From: Clostridia bacterium
GTDB lineage: Bacteria; Bacillota; Clostridia; Christensenellales; Aristaeellaceae
Length of the DNA stretch: 64,000 nt
Reading direction: 5' to 3'
NCBI GenBank assembly: GCA_017527065.1
Contig: JAFXQO010000028.1
Coordinates: 1 to 64,000 of the forward strand
Shown here: positions 34,864 to 43,933 of the stretch, one piece after another
Layout of the letters: each line of letters opens with the position of its first letter
How positions within the stretch are numbered: position 1 is the stretch's first letter
Program-made: the position numbers and the translations under genes
Notes under the pieces: model-generated
What the model was told of the DNA's origin: nothing
Database searches by the model: none
Seen by the model: only the letters and a program-made list of their open reading frames with translations

Positions 34864-36069
34864 CTATCGGTTCATGTCGATGTATCTGTCGTTCCATACC
34901 ACGGCCGTCTTGAGGGGCGCGCCCTTCGCGTAGATCTCCTCCTCGTAGGCGCGGATGGGGTCGGCGGCGAAGTGTTCCCTGTCGATCAGCTCCACGATCT
35001 CGCCGTAGCGGCTGCCCGCCAGGATGCGGATGGCCTCCTCCATGTGGTCCTGGCGGAAGTTGATGGAACCGAATATCAGGTGGTTCTCGAAGCCGAAGGG
35101 CATGGTGTCGAAGGACACGCGGGGGCCGAGGGAAAAGCTGTTGTAAACGCCGTTGCAGCCGAGGACCTTGTGCTGGAAGGCGATCTCGTGCTCCACGTTC
35201 GCGCCGCTGGTGCCGATGAACAGCGTCGCCCGGCCGCCCAGGGCCTCGCAGATCGCCCCGGCCAGCTCGCCGTTCGAGGCGTAATCGCTGCGCACGTACA
35301 CGCCGCCGGTCTGCTCCAGCGCGAAGCGCACCTTGGGGCTGGTCTCCTCGCTGCGCGCAACCAGAACGATCTTCGCGCCCGGATGCGCCCGGCGGATCAG
35401 GTCGCCGACGAACATGCCCGTCGTGCCCAGGCCGAAGATGACCGTGCGGGCGAACACCTCGTCCGCGGCGATGCGCCGGCCTTCCTCCAGCGACACGCCG
35501 TGCCGCCGCGCCGCCTGGCGGAAGTTGTGGGCCCCGCCCAGGTCCTCCATGCGCTCCAGCTGGAACAGCATGCAGGAGAAGGGATCGGGAAACACCATGC
35601 GCTTGGCGAAGGAGAGGTCGAGCTTTCCGTCGTGGACGTGCCCCTCCGGGATATGCAGCAGCATGTCCGGATTCACGTACATGCGGTCGCAGAACAGGCC
35701 GTCCGCCTGGTCGCAGCCGTATTCAAAGTAGCGCTCGTCCTCGGTGTAGCGGGTGGGGTCGACGCAGTCGCCGCCGCGGATGAGCACGATGGCGAACCGG
35801 TTTTCCGAGGGCACCCACACCACGCCCTCGTGGCCGTTGATGAGGCGCCGCTCCCCCGCGGGGAATTTGGCGTCCAGCTGGCCCCGCCGGCCCATCTTCA
35901 TGAGCTCGTGGTCGGTGCCGCAGAAGCCCACCAGCACCGGCTCCACGGCCACGCCCTCCTTCAGGGGCTCGCCGCGCAGCCGCCGCCGGGGCGGATTGAT
36001 GAGGTTCACTTCGCCGTAGACCAGCGGGCGCTTTTCGTCGTTCTGGAAATACGTGCCGTATGCTTTCAT
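34864..36069 (-). CDS. Zinc-type medium-chain dehydrogenase (glucose dehydrogenase-like)
   Basis: A 401-residue MDR-superfamily oxidoreductase. The catalytic-zinc region is LVGFCGTDHELM, followed by LINGHEGVVW, and the Rossmann motif is VIFGLGTTGMFVGDL near residue 215. The usual four-cysteine structural zinc lobe is not recognisable. By eye it is nearest to archaeal-type glucose dehydrogenases, which oxidise aldoses at C1 to lactones. It starts 26 bp after the dipeptidase and ends 11 bp before the amidohydrolase, so aldose oxidation followed by lactone opening is a reasonable guess. Confidence 0.75.
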   Translation of the reverse strand: MKAYGTYFQNDEKRPLVYGEVNLINPPRRRLRGEPLKEGVAVEPVLVGFCGTDHELMKMGRRGQLDAKFPAGERRLINGHEGVVWVPSENRFAIVLIRGGDCVDPTRYTEDERYFEYGCDQADGLFCDRMYVNPDMLLHIPEGHVHDGKLDLSFAKRMVFPDPFSCMLFQLERMEDLGGAHNFRQAARRHGVSLEEGRRIAADEVFARTVIFGLGTTGMFVGDLIRRAHPGAKIVLVARSEETSPKVRFALEQTGGVYVRSDYASNGELAGAICEALGGRATLFIGTSGANVEHEIAFQHKVLGCNGVYNSFSLGPRVSFDTMPFGFENHLIFGSINFRQDHMEEAIRILAGSRYGEIVELIDREHFAADPIRAYEEEIYAKGAPLKTAVVWNDRYIDMNR

Positions 36070-36095
36070 ATGGGTTCATCCTCCCGCGCGGCGCG

Positions 36096-37517
36096 TCAAA
36101 GCGCCTCGTCCAGCCGCTTGAGCGCCAGCGCGTAGATCTTCATGGCGGTGAGCAGCGAGGGAATGTGGGCGAACTCGTCGCACTTGTGGCCGCCGCCGTG
36201 GGACTCGGGCAGGCCCTCGGGGCGCGGCGTGTCCCGCAGGCCGGGGCCGTAGGAGATGGCCGTGGACAGGTAGCGCGAATAGGTGCCGCCGCCCATGGCG
36301 TAGGGCGGATCGTCGCGGCCCGTCACCTCGCGGAAGACCTCCATCAGCGCCGTGCACTCCGGCCCGTCCACGCTAATGTGGAAGGGCTGCGTCTTGTGGC
36401 CGGGATGCCACGCAAAGCCCATGGCTTCCGCCGCCGCCGCGTAGCGCGCCTCCGCCGCGTCGGGATCCTCCTCCACGGACAGGCGCGCGTCCAGGTTGAC
36501 GTAGATCCGGCCGTCCTTCAGACTGGCCATGCCGAAGTTCGTGGTGGTCCTTCCGGACACGGGATCCTCCCGCTCGAGGCCGCAGCTCTCGCCGTAGCAG
36601 CCCGCCGTGAGCGCCTCGACGGCCGCCATGGCCTTCGCCGACACGGGATCCAGCAGGCCGCAGCCCGCCAGCGCGCCGGAGAGCATGTGGAGGGCGCTGC
36701 GCCCCCTGGCCGGGTCGGCCGCGTGGGAGGACACGCCGTGGGCCTTCACGACGCAGCCGCTGCCGCCGGCCTCGATGGTAAAGTCCTCCTTCGCCACGTC
36801 CTGGGCCGCCAGCGCCACGCGCAGCGCGTCCGCGTCCACGTCCAGCGTTGCCTGGGCGTCGGCGGGCACCATGTTGGCCGCCAGGCCCGCGTGGAACCCC
36901 TTCATCGACGGGCCCGCCGGGATGGACACGTCGCCCCCCAGGGAGCCCTTCTGGGCCACGCACACCGGGAAGCCGCAGTCCGGCACGAGGGACACCTTCG
37001 CGGGCTCGTAATGCTTCAGGTAATACTGCAGGTCGTCCATGCCGGTCTCCTCGCTGCAGCCGAAGTAGATCCACAGGCCGTGCTTTTTAAGAAGGCCCAG
37101 CTCCTTCAGGCAGCGGGCGGCGTACAGGCCGGCCAGCGCCGGGCCCTTGTCGTCCGAAACGCCGCGGCCGATGAGGAAATCGCCCACGCGCGTCGCCCCG
37201 TAGGGCGGATAGATCCAGCCGTCCCCCTCCGGCACCACGTCGATGTGGCCCAGTATGCCGAGGGCGTTTTTCGGGTCGCCGATGCGCGCCGTGCCGCAGT
37301 AGCCCTCGTGGTCGACCGGCTCGAAGCCCAGCTCGGCCGCCCGCGCCAGGGCGAAATCCAGCATTTTGCGGCAGTCCGGCCCGAAGGGGGCATTGGGCTG
37401 CGCCAGGTCGGCCCGGCTGACGCTGGGAATGCGGCTGAAGGCCTGAACGTCCGAAATGTACTCTTCCGCATGCTCGTCAATCCACCGCTCGATGGCGGCA
37501 AGAACCTGCTGATCCAT
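36096..37517 (-). CDS. PepV/Sapep-family metallodipeptidase (M20)
   Basis: A 473-residue M20 peptidase. The zinc-site motifs are ILGHIDVVPEGDGW near residue 90, GRGVSDDKGPALAG near residue 118 and GCSEETGMDDLQYYL near residue 152, with the general-base glutamate in SEETG. A lid domain is inserted before the C-terminal ligand region containing ESHGGGHKCDEFAHIPSLL. Members release amino acids from dipeptides in the cytoplasm. Its presence in an operon with a sugar dehydrogenase and a glycosidase-like protein is unexpected. Confidence 0.9.
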   Translation of the reverse strand: MDQQVLAAIERWIDEHAEEYISDVQAFSRIPSVSRADLAQPNAPFGPDCRKMLDFALARAAELGFEPVDHEGYCGTARIGDPKNALGILGHIDVVPEGDGWIYPPYGATRVGDFLIGRGVSDDKGPALAGLYAARCLKELGLLKKHGLWIYFGCSEETGMDDLQYYLKHYEPAKVSLVPDCGFPVCVAQKGSLGGDVSIPAGPSMKGFHAGLAANMVPADAQATLDVDADALRVALAAQDVAKEDFTIEAGGSGCVVKAHGVSSHAADPARGRSALHMLSGALAGCGLLDPVSAKAMAAVEALTAGCYGESCGLEREDPVSGRTTTNFGMASLKDGRIYVNLDARLSVEEDPDAAEARYAAAAEAMGFAWHPGHKTQPFHISVDGPECTALMEVFREVTGRDDPPYAMGGGTYSRYLSTAISYGPGLRDTPRPEGLPESHGGGHKCDEFAHIPSLLTAMKIYALALKRLDEAL

Positions 37518-37544
37518 TTGTATCCCTCCGCTCTGTTGTCTCGG

Positions 37545-38618
37545 TCAGTCTTTCACCCGCGCCCGGCGCTCCGCCAGCACGCGGTCCCGCTCCATTTCGC
37601 GCACGCGCCGGAAGGCGGCGCAGGTTGCCGTCCAGGTCTTTTCGGGGTTCTTGGCGGCGTAGTTGTTGGACTCGCTGCCGTAGTAGCCCCAGGCGATGAT
37701 GGTGCGCGCCCCGGCGTCGTAGGCCGCGGCGGCCGCCTCCACGATCTCCTCTTCCCGGCCCCGGGGGGTGGAGTAGGTCTGTATCCAGATGTTGTGATCC
37801 TTGCGGTAATGGTCGGCGATGCCGATGGTCTGCTTCGTGCGCGTGTAGACGAACTCGTAGGGGCTTCCGATGGTTTCCAGCGGATAGTCCAGCCAGTAGG
37901 GATCGGAGCCGATGTTGTCCAGCGTCGGCACGGCGCAGATGCTGTCCAGGGTGCTGATGCCGATGCCGTACTGCCCGTTTTCGCCGGGCATGACACACAC
38001 CGCGTTTTTCATGCCCTTGCCCGCGCTGTAGGCGGTCACGTCGGCGAAGTAATCGCGGATGGTGTCCAGCCGGAAAGCGCGGACGTCGTCGTTGATCTCC
38101 TCGGGCATGTCGTAGCCGTATTTGGCGCGGAACAGCTCCCGGCAGCGCGGGCAGGCGCAGGCGTAGAAATTGGTGTAGGTCTTGTCCTTGTTGCGCTTGA
38201 GGGGCAGGTGCGGCTCGTCCCAGAAGATGGTGCGCCCGCCGATGAACTCCACCGCGTCGATCCATTCGTGCATCCAGCCGCGGAAGGCCTCGCTGTTGAG
38301 GCAGGCGCGCACGGGGTCCATTTCGCCGTTGGAGTAGTACTGGTGCGCCTCCGGATGATACGCCAGGAAGTGCGATTTGTCGCCGGGCGGGCCGCCGAGG
38401 CCCCAGTTGTCGATCCAGCTCTCCAGGCCCACCTCGGTGGATATGTCGACGATCTCCTTCATCTTTTTGAGGTGTCTGTCCCAGTCCGTATGGGACAGCA
38501 TGTGCACCACCAGGTCCATGCCGTTGCGCATCATGTCGCGCATGTCCTCGTAGGCGTGGTGCGGCATGCGGTTGCCGTGATACGCCGCGCCCAGCACCAG
38601 CGGTCTGTCAGTTTCCAT
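37545..38618 (-). CDS. Uncharacterised glycosidase-like TIM-barrel protein
   Basis: A 357-residue cytosolic protein that I cannot place in a named family. Features that suggest a glycoside-hydrolase-like TIM barrel are FLAYHPEAHQYY, the acidic strand end GGRTIFWDEPHLPL near residue 130, a cysteine pair YACACPRCRELFRAKYGYD as often seen beside such barrels, and the C-terminal ARTIIAWGYYGSESNNY. The glutamate of WDEPH could be catalytic. It is the first gene of the four-gene minus-strand operon, with its own promoter and a GGGAGGG ribosome site. Confidence 0.65.
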   Translation of the reverse strand: METDRPLVLGAAYHGNRMPHHAYEDMRDMMRNGMDLVVHMLSHTDWDRHLKKMKEIVDISTEVGLESWIDNWGLGGPPGDKSHFLAYHPEAHQYYSNGEMDPVRACLNSEAFRGWMHEWIDAVEFIGGRTIFWDEPHLPLKRNKDKTYTNFYACACPRCRELFRAKYGYDMPEEINDDVRAFRLDTIRDYFADVTAYSAGKGMKNAVCVMPGENGQYGIGISTLDSICAVPTLDNIGSDPYWLDYPLETIGSPYEFVYTRTKQTIGIADHYRKDHNIWIQTYSTPRGREEEIVEAAAAAYDAGARTIIAWGYYGSESNNYAAKNPEKTWTATCAAFRRVREMERDRVLAERRARVKD

Positions 38619-38650
38619 CCCGTTTCCCTCCCGCTTGTTTTATCACCTGA

Positions 38651-38679
38651 ATCATAGCATAAATCGGCCGTCCCGTCAA
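38651..38679 (-). promoter_or_regulatory. Promoter of the four-gene minus-strand operon
   Basis: On the minus strand TTGACG (38679-38674), 17-bp spacer, TATGAT (38656-38651), giving a leader of about 26 nt before ATG 38618. Confidence 0.8.
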
Positions 38680-38699
38680 CGAATCGGGAAGGCGGGACC

Positions 38700-40229
38700 C
38701 TACTCTCCCGTCTGCCGCTCATACGTCCCCACAAGGCCGGGGAACAGCCGCGGCGGCGTGAGGGCGGCGTCCACCACCGCGACCCAGCCGTCGCGCCAGA
38801 CCTCGAAGGTCACGCTGCCGCCCGCCGCGCTCACCGCGGTGTAGGAACGGCCCACGCGCCGCGTGACGGCGGCCGTGACCTCCCGCCGGACGGGGGCGCT
38901 CGATCCGTTGGAGAGCGTGATCGCCGGCTCGCCCGTCCCGTCGAAGGAGAAGCTGAGCGCGATGTCCTTCCGGACGCCGTCCTCCACGCGGGCGTAGTCG
39001 CCCAGCAGCGGGAAATACGCCGCGCGGGCCTCCAGAAGGCGGGTGTCGGCGGCGATGTCGTCCAGCACCAGCAGGAGATCGACCGTCCCGCCGCCGGCGT
39101 GATACAGCACCGGCAGCTCCCGGCCCGCCTCGAGTTTCACCCGCAGCGCCATCAGGTCGATCGTGCTCCGGTTGGACGGCCAGGCGAAGGTGGTGCGGCC
39201 GTCCTTCATCACGGCCAGCGCCGTCTCGCTCCCGTCGAAGGGATCGCGGGCGCTCACGTCCAGCCAGTCCTCCCCGTCGCGCTTGTCGGTCACCCGCATC
39301 CAGGCCAGGGTGAGCGGGTTTTCGCCGCGCTCATAGGCGATCATCGCCTCGCCCTCCGGCAGCAGCAGGCAGTCCTCGTCCTCCATGGCGCTCACGACCA
39401 GCGCGCCGTCGTCCGGCTCCAGGCGCGCCCAGCCGGCGTGGGGCATGGTGCCCGTGTCCGGGGCGCTGAGCATGTAGAACAGCGTGTACACGCCGCTTTC
39501 CTCCGGCGAGAGCGCGTAGCCGCCCCGCAGCAGGCGGGGCGGGGCGCCGTCGCCGTCCAGCAGGGCCAGCATCGCGCCGTCCGCGCCCAGCCGCACGCGG
39601 GCGCTGCGCTCCTGGCCGTCCAGCCGCCAGGAGGCGTTCCAGTCGCCCGTGATCGTTTCCGGCGCGTCGCCCGATTCGCCGCCGAACACGCGCCGGACCA
39701 TCTCCGGCGTGTAGGGCGCGCCGCCGGGGGCGTCGTCGCGCCGGGTGAGCAGCGCGCGCTTCGCGCCGGCAAGCGGCTCGCCGTCGCCCGCAAAGTCGCT
39801 CAGCACCAGCGTCCGGCCGATCAGGGTCAGCCGCTGGCTGGCCTCCCCCGGCCAGAACTGCCCCGCCCGGGACATATTGGAATAGGAGCTGATATTCACC
39901 TGGAACGAAGCGGCCGAATTGCCGCGCCGGCCGGCCTCCTTCGTGAGGTCGCCCGGCGTGAGCTCGGCGGCGTAGTAGGAATAGAGGCTGTCCTCCATGT
40001 AGTACATCACCGAGGCGAACAGCCGCCCGAAGGCGGGCAGAAGCTCCAGCACCACCGTGTCGTCCTCCCGCTCGAGGACATACTTTCCCGCCGCGTTCTG
40101 AGAGAACGTCCGAAACGCCGCCATGGCCTCGCCGGAGGTCATGGTCTGCCCCTTCGCCGCGCACGCGGCCGGCGCGCAGAGCGCCGCGATGAGCGCCGCA
40201 AGAAGCAGCGCCGTCATTTTCCTCTTCAT
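38700..40229 (-). CDS. Secreted protein of unknown function
   Basis: A 509-residue exported protein. The signal peptide MKRKMTALLLAALIAALCAP ends with a likely cleavage after ACA near residue 24; there is no lipobox. The mature part is largely beta-strand-like with repeated short units (for example GDWNASWRLDGQERSARVRL) and few membrane-like stretches. I recognise no family. AAGGGAGGTG precedes ATG 40229. It is transcribed divergently from the MutS-like gene. Confidence 0.8.
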   Translation of the reverse strand: MKRKMTALLLAALIAALCAPAACAAKGQTMTSGEAMAAFRTFSQNAAGKYVLEREDDTVVLELLPAFGRLFASVMYYMEDSLYSYYAAELTPGDLTKEAGRRGNSAASFQVNISSYSNMSRAGQFWPGEASQRLTLIGRTLVLSDFAGDGEPLAGAKRALLTRRDDAPGGAPYTPEMVRRVFGGESGDAPETITGDWNASWRLDGQERSARVRLGADGAMLALLDGDGAPPRLLRGGYALSPEESGVYTLFYMLSAPDTGTMPHAGWARLEPDDGALVVSAMEDEDCLLLPEGEAMIAYERGENPLTLAWMRVTDKRDGEDWLDVSARDPFDGSETALAVMKDGRTTFAWPSNRSTIDLMALRVKLEAGRELPVLYHAGGGTVDLLLVLDDIAADTRLLEARAAYFPLLGDYARVEDGVRKDIALSFSFDGTGEPAITLSNGSSAPVRREVTAAVTRRVGRSYTAVSAAGGSVTFEVWRDGWVAVVDAALTPPRLFPGLVGTYERQTGE

Positions 40230-40255
40230 GCCCGCACCTCCCTTGCTGTATCCTT

Positions 40256-40284
40256 ATCATAGCAGAAGCCGCGGCGCGGCGCAA
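40256..40284 (-). promoter_or_regulatory. Promoter for the secreted unknown protein
   Basis: On the minus strand TTGCGC (40284-40279), 17-bp spacer, TATGAT (40261-40256). It lies back to back with the promoter at 40334-40362. Confidence 0.75.
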
Positions 40285-40333
40285 GCGTTTGCGTGGGGCA
40301 GATGAAAATCCGATGAGAAATCGGTCGCATGCC

Positions 40334-40362
40334 TTGACAGCACGGGACGTCCCCCGTATCAT
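40334..40362 (+). promoter_or_regulatory. Promoter for the MutS-like gene
   Basis: TTGACA (40334-40339), 17-bp spacer, TATCAT (40357-40362). The -35 is a perfect consensus. The spacer and flank contain CGGGACGTCCCCCG, a GC-rich near-palindrome that could be an operator. Confidence 0.82.
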
Positions 40363-40388
40363 TGGGGGCGTGGAAAGGAGGCGGCGTC

Positions 40389-41960
40389 ATGGCCCGGAAA
40401 AGCGGCGGCTTCGGTACGCGCCCGGACGTGGAGTATTTCCACGGCGACATGGACTACATCCGCTCGTATCACGATCACCTCGCCGCCGAGCGGCCGGATA
40501 TCTTTTCCATCGACGGCGTCACGTGGAACGACCTCGACATGGACCGCGTGTTCCGCTGCCTCAACCAGGGGCGCAGCACCTCGGGCGAGCAGGTCCTCTA
40601 CCATTGGCTCCGCGCCCCCGCGGTCGACGGGGCCGAGTGGCGGCGGCGCCGCGGCCTCGTCACCCTGATGGAAGAAGACGAACCTCGCTGCCGCGCGGAG
40701 GCCATTCTCGCCCGGTTGGGCTGCGTGCGGCGCGCAGGGCCGTGCGTCCGCTTCGCGCCGCGGGGAAACGGGAACGCGCGCCTGGCGCTGTGCGCACTGC
40801 TGGCACTGCTGCTGCCGCTGTCGTTCATCGGCGCGGCGCTGCTGGGCACCAATGGCGTCCTGCTCCCGCTGTGCGCTGTGATCGTCAATTCGCTGACGCA
40901 CGAGCTGCTGAAAAGGCGCCTCGCCGGGGAACTGGACGCGGTGAACTACATGGTGAGCCTGGCGCGCGCCGCGCGGCGCTTTCGCAAGCTCGGCGACGAG
41001 TGGCTCGATCAGCACCTCACCCCGGCCTACGACGCGCTCACCCGCGTGAAGCGCGCGCTGTGGCTCGGCGCCGTCTTGCCGGCCGAGGCCAGCGGCGACC
41101 CGAAGGACCTGCTTCTCACCGTCACGCTGCTCGACCTGATCGCCTTCGAGCGGCTGAGGCGCGTCTTCCTGCGGCAGCATGACGACGTGCTCGCCCTGCA
41201 CGACGCGCTGGGCCGGTTGGACGCGGCCATATCCGTCGCCTCGTGGCGGCGGACGCTGCCTCATTGGTGCGAACCGCGCCTCGACTTCGCACCGGACGCG
41301 CTGCGCGCCGTCGAGGCCCAAGACATCGTCCATCCGCTGCTCGACCGCCCCGTACCGAACGACCTGCGCCTGAGCCGCCCGCTGCTCGTCACCGGGTCGA
41401 ACGCCTCGGGCAAGTCGACCTATTTGAGGGCGGCGGCGCTCTGCGCGCTGCTGGCCCAGGCCGTTTGCACCGCGTCCGCCCGCTCGTACAGCGCGCCGGC
41501 CTGCTGCGTGTATACTTCCATGACGCTTTCAGACGACCTGATCAGCGGCGAGAGCTACTATATGGCCGAGATGCGCGCAATCAAGCGCATCCTGGACGCC
41601 GCGAACAGGGGCCAGCCTGTTTTGTGCGCCGTCGACGAGGTGTTGCGCGGCACGAATACCGTCGAGCGCATCGCGGCTTCCTGCGAGATCCTGCGCGCGC
41701 TTGACCGCGCTGGCGCGCTCTGCCTTGCCGCGACGCACGACCTCGAGCTGTGCGGCCTGCTCGCGCCGCGCTATGAAAACGTCCACTTTGAGGAGCGCGT
41801 CGAGGACGGCCGGATGTCGTTCGACTATCGCCTCCGCTCCGGTCCCGCCGAAACGCGCAACGCCATCGACTTGCTCTCGCTCATCGGGCTGGATCAATCC
41901 ATCGTCTCCGCCGCGCACGCGCGTGCCAGCCGCTATCTCGAAACCGGGCTGTGGTCATAG
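40389..41960 (+). CDS. Membrane-anchored MutS-family ATPase
   Basis: A 523-residue protein with a C-terminal MutS ATPase domain: Walker A TGSNASGKSTYLRAAA near residue 335, the segment MTLSDDLISGESYYMAEMRA, Walker B VLCAVDEVLRGTNTVERIAA and the later ATHDLELC. The mismatch-recognition domain is missing. Two membrane helices lie at about residues 132-150 and 153-172. Such membrane MutS homologues are known in Firmicutes but have no settled function. I chose ATG 40389, preceded by AAAGGAGGCGG. The gene has its own promoter and terminator. Confidence 0.88.
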   Translation: MARKSGGFGTRPDVEYFHGDMDYIRSYHDHLAAERPDIFSIDGVTWNDLDMDRVFRCLNQGRSTSGEQVLYHWLRAPAVDGAEWRRRRGLVTLMEEDEPRCRAEAILARLGCVRRAGPCVRFAPRGNGNARLALCALLALLLPLSFIGAALLGTNGVLLPLCAVIVNSLTHELLKRRLAGELDAVNYMVSLARAARRFRKLGDEWLDQHLTPAYDALTRVKRALWLGAVLPAEASGDPKDLLLTVTLLDLIAFERLRRVFLRQHDDVLALHDALGRLDAAISVASWRRTLPHWCEPRLDFAPDALRAVEAQDIVHPLLDRPVPNDLRLSRPLLVTGSNASGKSTYLRAAALCALLAQAVCTASARSYSAPACCVYTSMTLSDDLISGESYYMAEMRAIKRILDAANRGQPVLCAVDEVLRGTNTVERIAASCEILRALDRAGALCLAATHDLELCGLLAPRYENVHFEERVEDGRMSFDYRLRSGPAETRNAIDLLSLIGLDQSIVSAAHARASRYLETGLWS

Positions 41961-41971
41961 CCCGGTTTTTT
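41942..41971 (+). terminator. Intrinsic terminator overlapping the MutS-like stop codon
   Basis: AACCGGGCT (41942-41950) pairs with AGCCCGGTT (41959-41967), followed by a T-run. The stop codon TAG sits at the end of the loop, so termination and coding overlap. Confidence 0.88.
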
Positions 41972-41990
41972 GCAGTTCACCGAATCCGCC

Positions 41991-42019
41991 TTGACAAAAA
42001 CCGGGCGAAACGCTATCAT
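41991..42019 (+). promoter_or_regulatory. Promoter for mnmG-rsmG-aroB
   Basis: TTGACA (41991-41996), 17-bp spacer, TATCAT (42014-42019). A start point near 42026 gives a leader of about 36 nt to TTG 42062. Confidence 0.85.
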
Positions 42020-42061
42020 TCATGATGTATTATTGTGTCGGTTTCAAAGAGGTGTTCTTTG

Positions 42062-43933
42062 TTGGAAAGTTTTGACGTCATCGTCGTGGGCGCGGGACAC
42101 GCCGGCTGCGAGGCCGCGCTGGCCTGCGCGCGCCTGGGCTTTAACACGCTGCTGCTCACGCTCAACCTGGACGCCCTCGCGCTCATGCCCTGCAATCCCT
42201 CCATCGGCGGCACGGCCAAGGGGCACCTGGTGCGGGAGCTGGACGCGCTGGGGGGCGAGATGGGCCGCGCCATCGACGATACGTTCCTGCAGTCCCGCAT
42301 GCTCAACACCGGCAAGGGCCCGGCGGTACACTCGCTGCGGGCCCAGGCCGACAAGCTGCAGTACCGCCTGCGCATGCGCCGGGCCGTGGACGACCAGGAG
42401 CGCCTCACGCTGCGCCAGGGGGAGGTCTCGCGCGTCCTGACGGAAAACGGCCGCGTGACCGGCATCGAAACCACCACCGGCGGGACCGCGGCCTGCCGCG
42501 CCCTGGTGCTGGCCTGCGGCGTATATTTGAAGAGCCGCATCATCATCGGCGACTGCAGCTGGCAGGGCGGCCCCCAGGGGCTCACCTGCGCCATCGCCCT
42601 CACCCAATCCCTCATGGACCTGGGCTTCTCCATCCGCCGCTTCAAGACCGGCACACCCGCCCGGGTGGACGGCCGCACCGTCGATTTCTCCAGAATGGAG
42701 CCGCAGTACGGCGACGAGCCGGTCGTGCCCTTCTCCTTCCTCACCGACAGGGCGCTTCAGAACCGCGCCGTGTGCTACCTCACCTACACCACGTCCGAGA
42801 CGCACGACATCATCCGGGCCAACCTGCACCGGGCGCCCATGTACAAGGGCTCCATCCACGGTACCGGCGCGCGCTACTGTCCCTCCATCGAGGACAAGAT
42901 CGTGCGATTCGCCGACAAGGACCGGCATCCGGTGTTTCTGGAGCCGGAGGGCGACTACACCGTGGAATGGTATGTCCAGGGCGTGTCCACCAGCATGCCC
43001 GAGGACGTGCAGCGCGCCATGTACCGCACCATTCCCGGCCTGGAACACGCCGAACTCGTGCGCCTGGCCTACGCCATCGAATACGACTGCATCGACCCCA
43101 CCCAGCTGAACGCCGATTTCTCCGCCAGGCAGGTGAAGGGCCTGTTCTGCGCGGGCCAGATCAACGGCACCTCCGGCTATGAGGAAGCCGCCGCCCAGGG
43201 GCTGTACGCCGGGATCAACGCCGCGCTGTATCTGCGGGGCGAAAAGCCCCTCATCCTCACCCGGGCAGACAGCTATATCGGCGTGATGGTGGACGATTTG
43301 ACCACCAAGGGCACGGACGAGCCCTACCGCATGATGACCTCCCGCGCCGAATACCGGCTGCTGCTGCGCCAGGACAACGCCGACCAGCGCCTGACGGAGC
43401 TGGGCTACCGGATCGGCCTGGCGGGCCGGGAACGCTACGAGCGGATGCTTCAAAAGCGCGCCGACAGCGAGGCGATCATCCGCCGGCTGAAGGAGACCTA
43501 TCTGCCCGTGGACGAAGCGCTGCAGGCCTTCCTCGAGGCGCGCGGCGAGCAGCGGAGCGAAAAGAGCTCCCTGTCGCTTCGGGAGCTGCTGTGCCGTCCC
43601 GGCATGACGCTCTCCGACCTCGCCCTTCTCGACCCGTGGCTCGCCGGCCAGCCGAAGGACGCCGCGGAGCTGGCCGAGATCTCCGTCAAATACGAAGGCT
43701 ACCTCGAACGGCAGCGCGCCCAGGTGGCCCAGTTCCGGCGCAGCGAGGACCTGCTGCTGCCGGAGGACATCGACTACATGGCCATGGACACGCTGCGCAT
43801 CGAGGCGCGGCAGAAGCTGACCGCCCAGCGCCCGCGCTCCATCGGGCAGGCCGCCCGCATCCCCGGCGTCTCGCCGGGCGACGTGACCGTGCTCATGGTG
43901 GCGCTGGAAAAGGCGAAAAGGAGCCGCGCATGA
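42062..43933 (+). CDS. mnmG: tRNA uridine-5-carboxymethylaminomethyl modification enzyme MnmG (GidA)
   Basis: With MnmE it modifies the wobble uridine of several tRNAs, using FAD. The FAD motif [18 protein letters not shown] lies at the N-terminus, then [31 protein letters not shown] and the C-terminal MnmE/tRNA-binding helical domain ending [19 protein letters not shown]. Length (623 aa) is typical. I chose TTG 42062, with AGAGGTG 7 nt upstream, because homologues begin just before the FAD motif; an in-frame GTG at 42035 would be almost leaderless. Its stop overlaps the rsmG start (ATGA). Confidence 0.95.
   Translation: MESFDVIVVGAGHAGCEAALACARLGFNTLLLTLNLDALALMPCNPSIGGTAKGHLVRELDALGGEMGRAIDDTFLQSRMLNTGKGPAVHSLRAQADKLQYRLRMRRAVDDQERLTLRQGEVSRVLTENGRVTGIETTTGGTAACRALVLACGVYLKSRIIIGDCSWQGGPQGLTCAIALTQSLMDLGFSIRRFKTGTPARVDGRTVDFSRMEPQYGDEPVVPFSFLTDRALQNRAVCYLTYTTSETHDIIRANLHRAPMYKGSIHGTGARYCPSIEDKIVRFADKDRHPVFLEPEGDYTVEWYVQGVSTSMPEDVQRAMYRTIPGLEHAELVRLAYAIEYDCIDPTQLNADFSARQVKGLFCAGQINGTSGYEEAAAQGLYAGINAALYLRGEKPLILTRADSYIGVMVDDLTTKGTDEPYRMMTSRAEYRLLLRQDNADQRLTELGYRIGLAGRERYERMLQKRADSEAIIRRLKETYLPVDEALQAFLEARGEQRSEKSSLSLRELLCRPGMTLSDLALLDPWLAGQPKDAAELAEISVKYEGYLERQRAQVAQFRRSEDLLLPEDIDYMAMDTLRIEARQKLTAQRPRSIGQAARIPGVSPGDVTVLMVALEKAKRSRA

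Noticed and set aside
42035-42061. GTG 42035 as mnmG start
   Set aside because: It would place the start about 9 nt after the predicted transcript start and adds residues absent from homologues; TTG 42062 has AGAGGTG at 7 nt.
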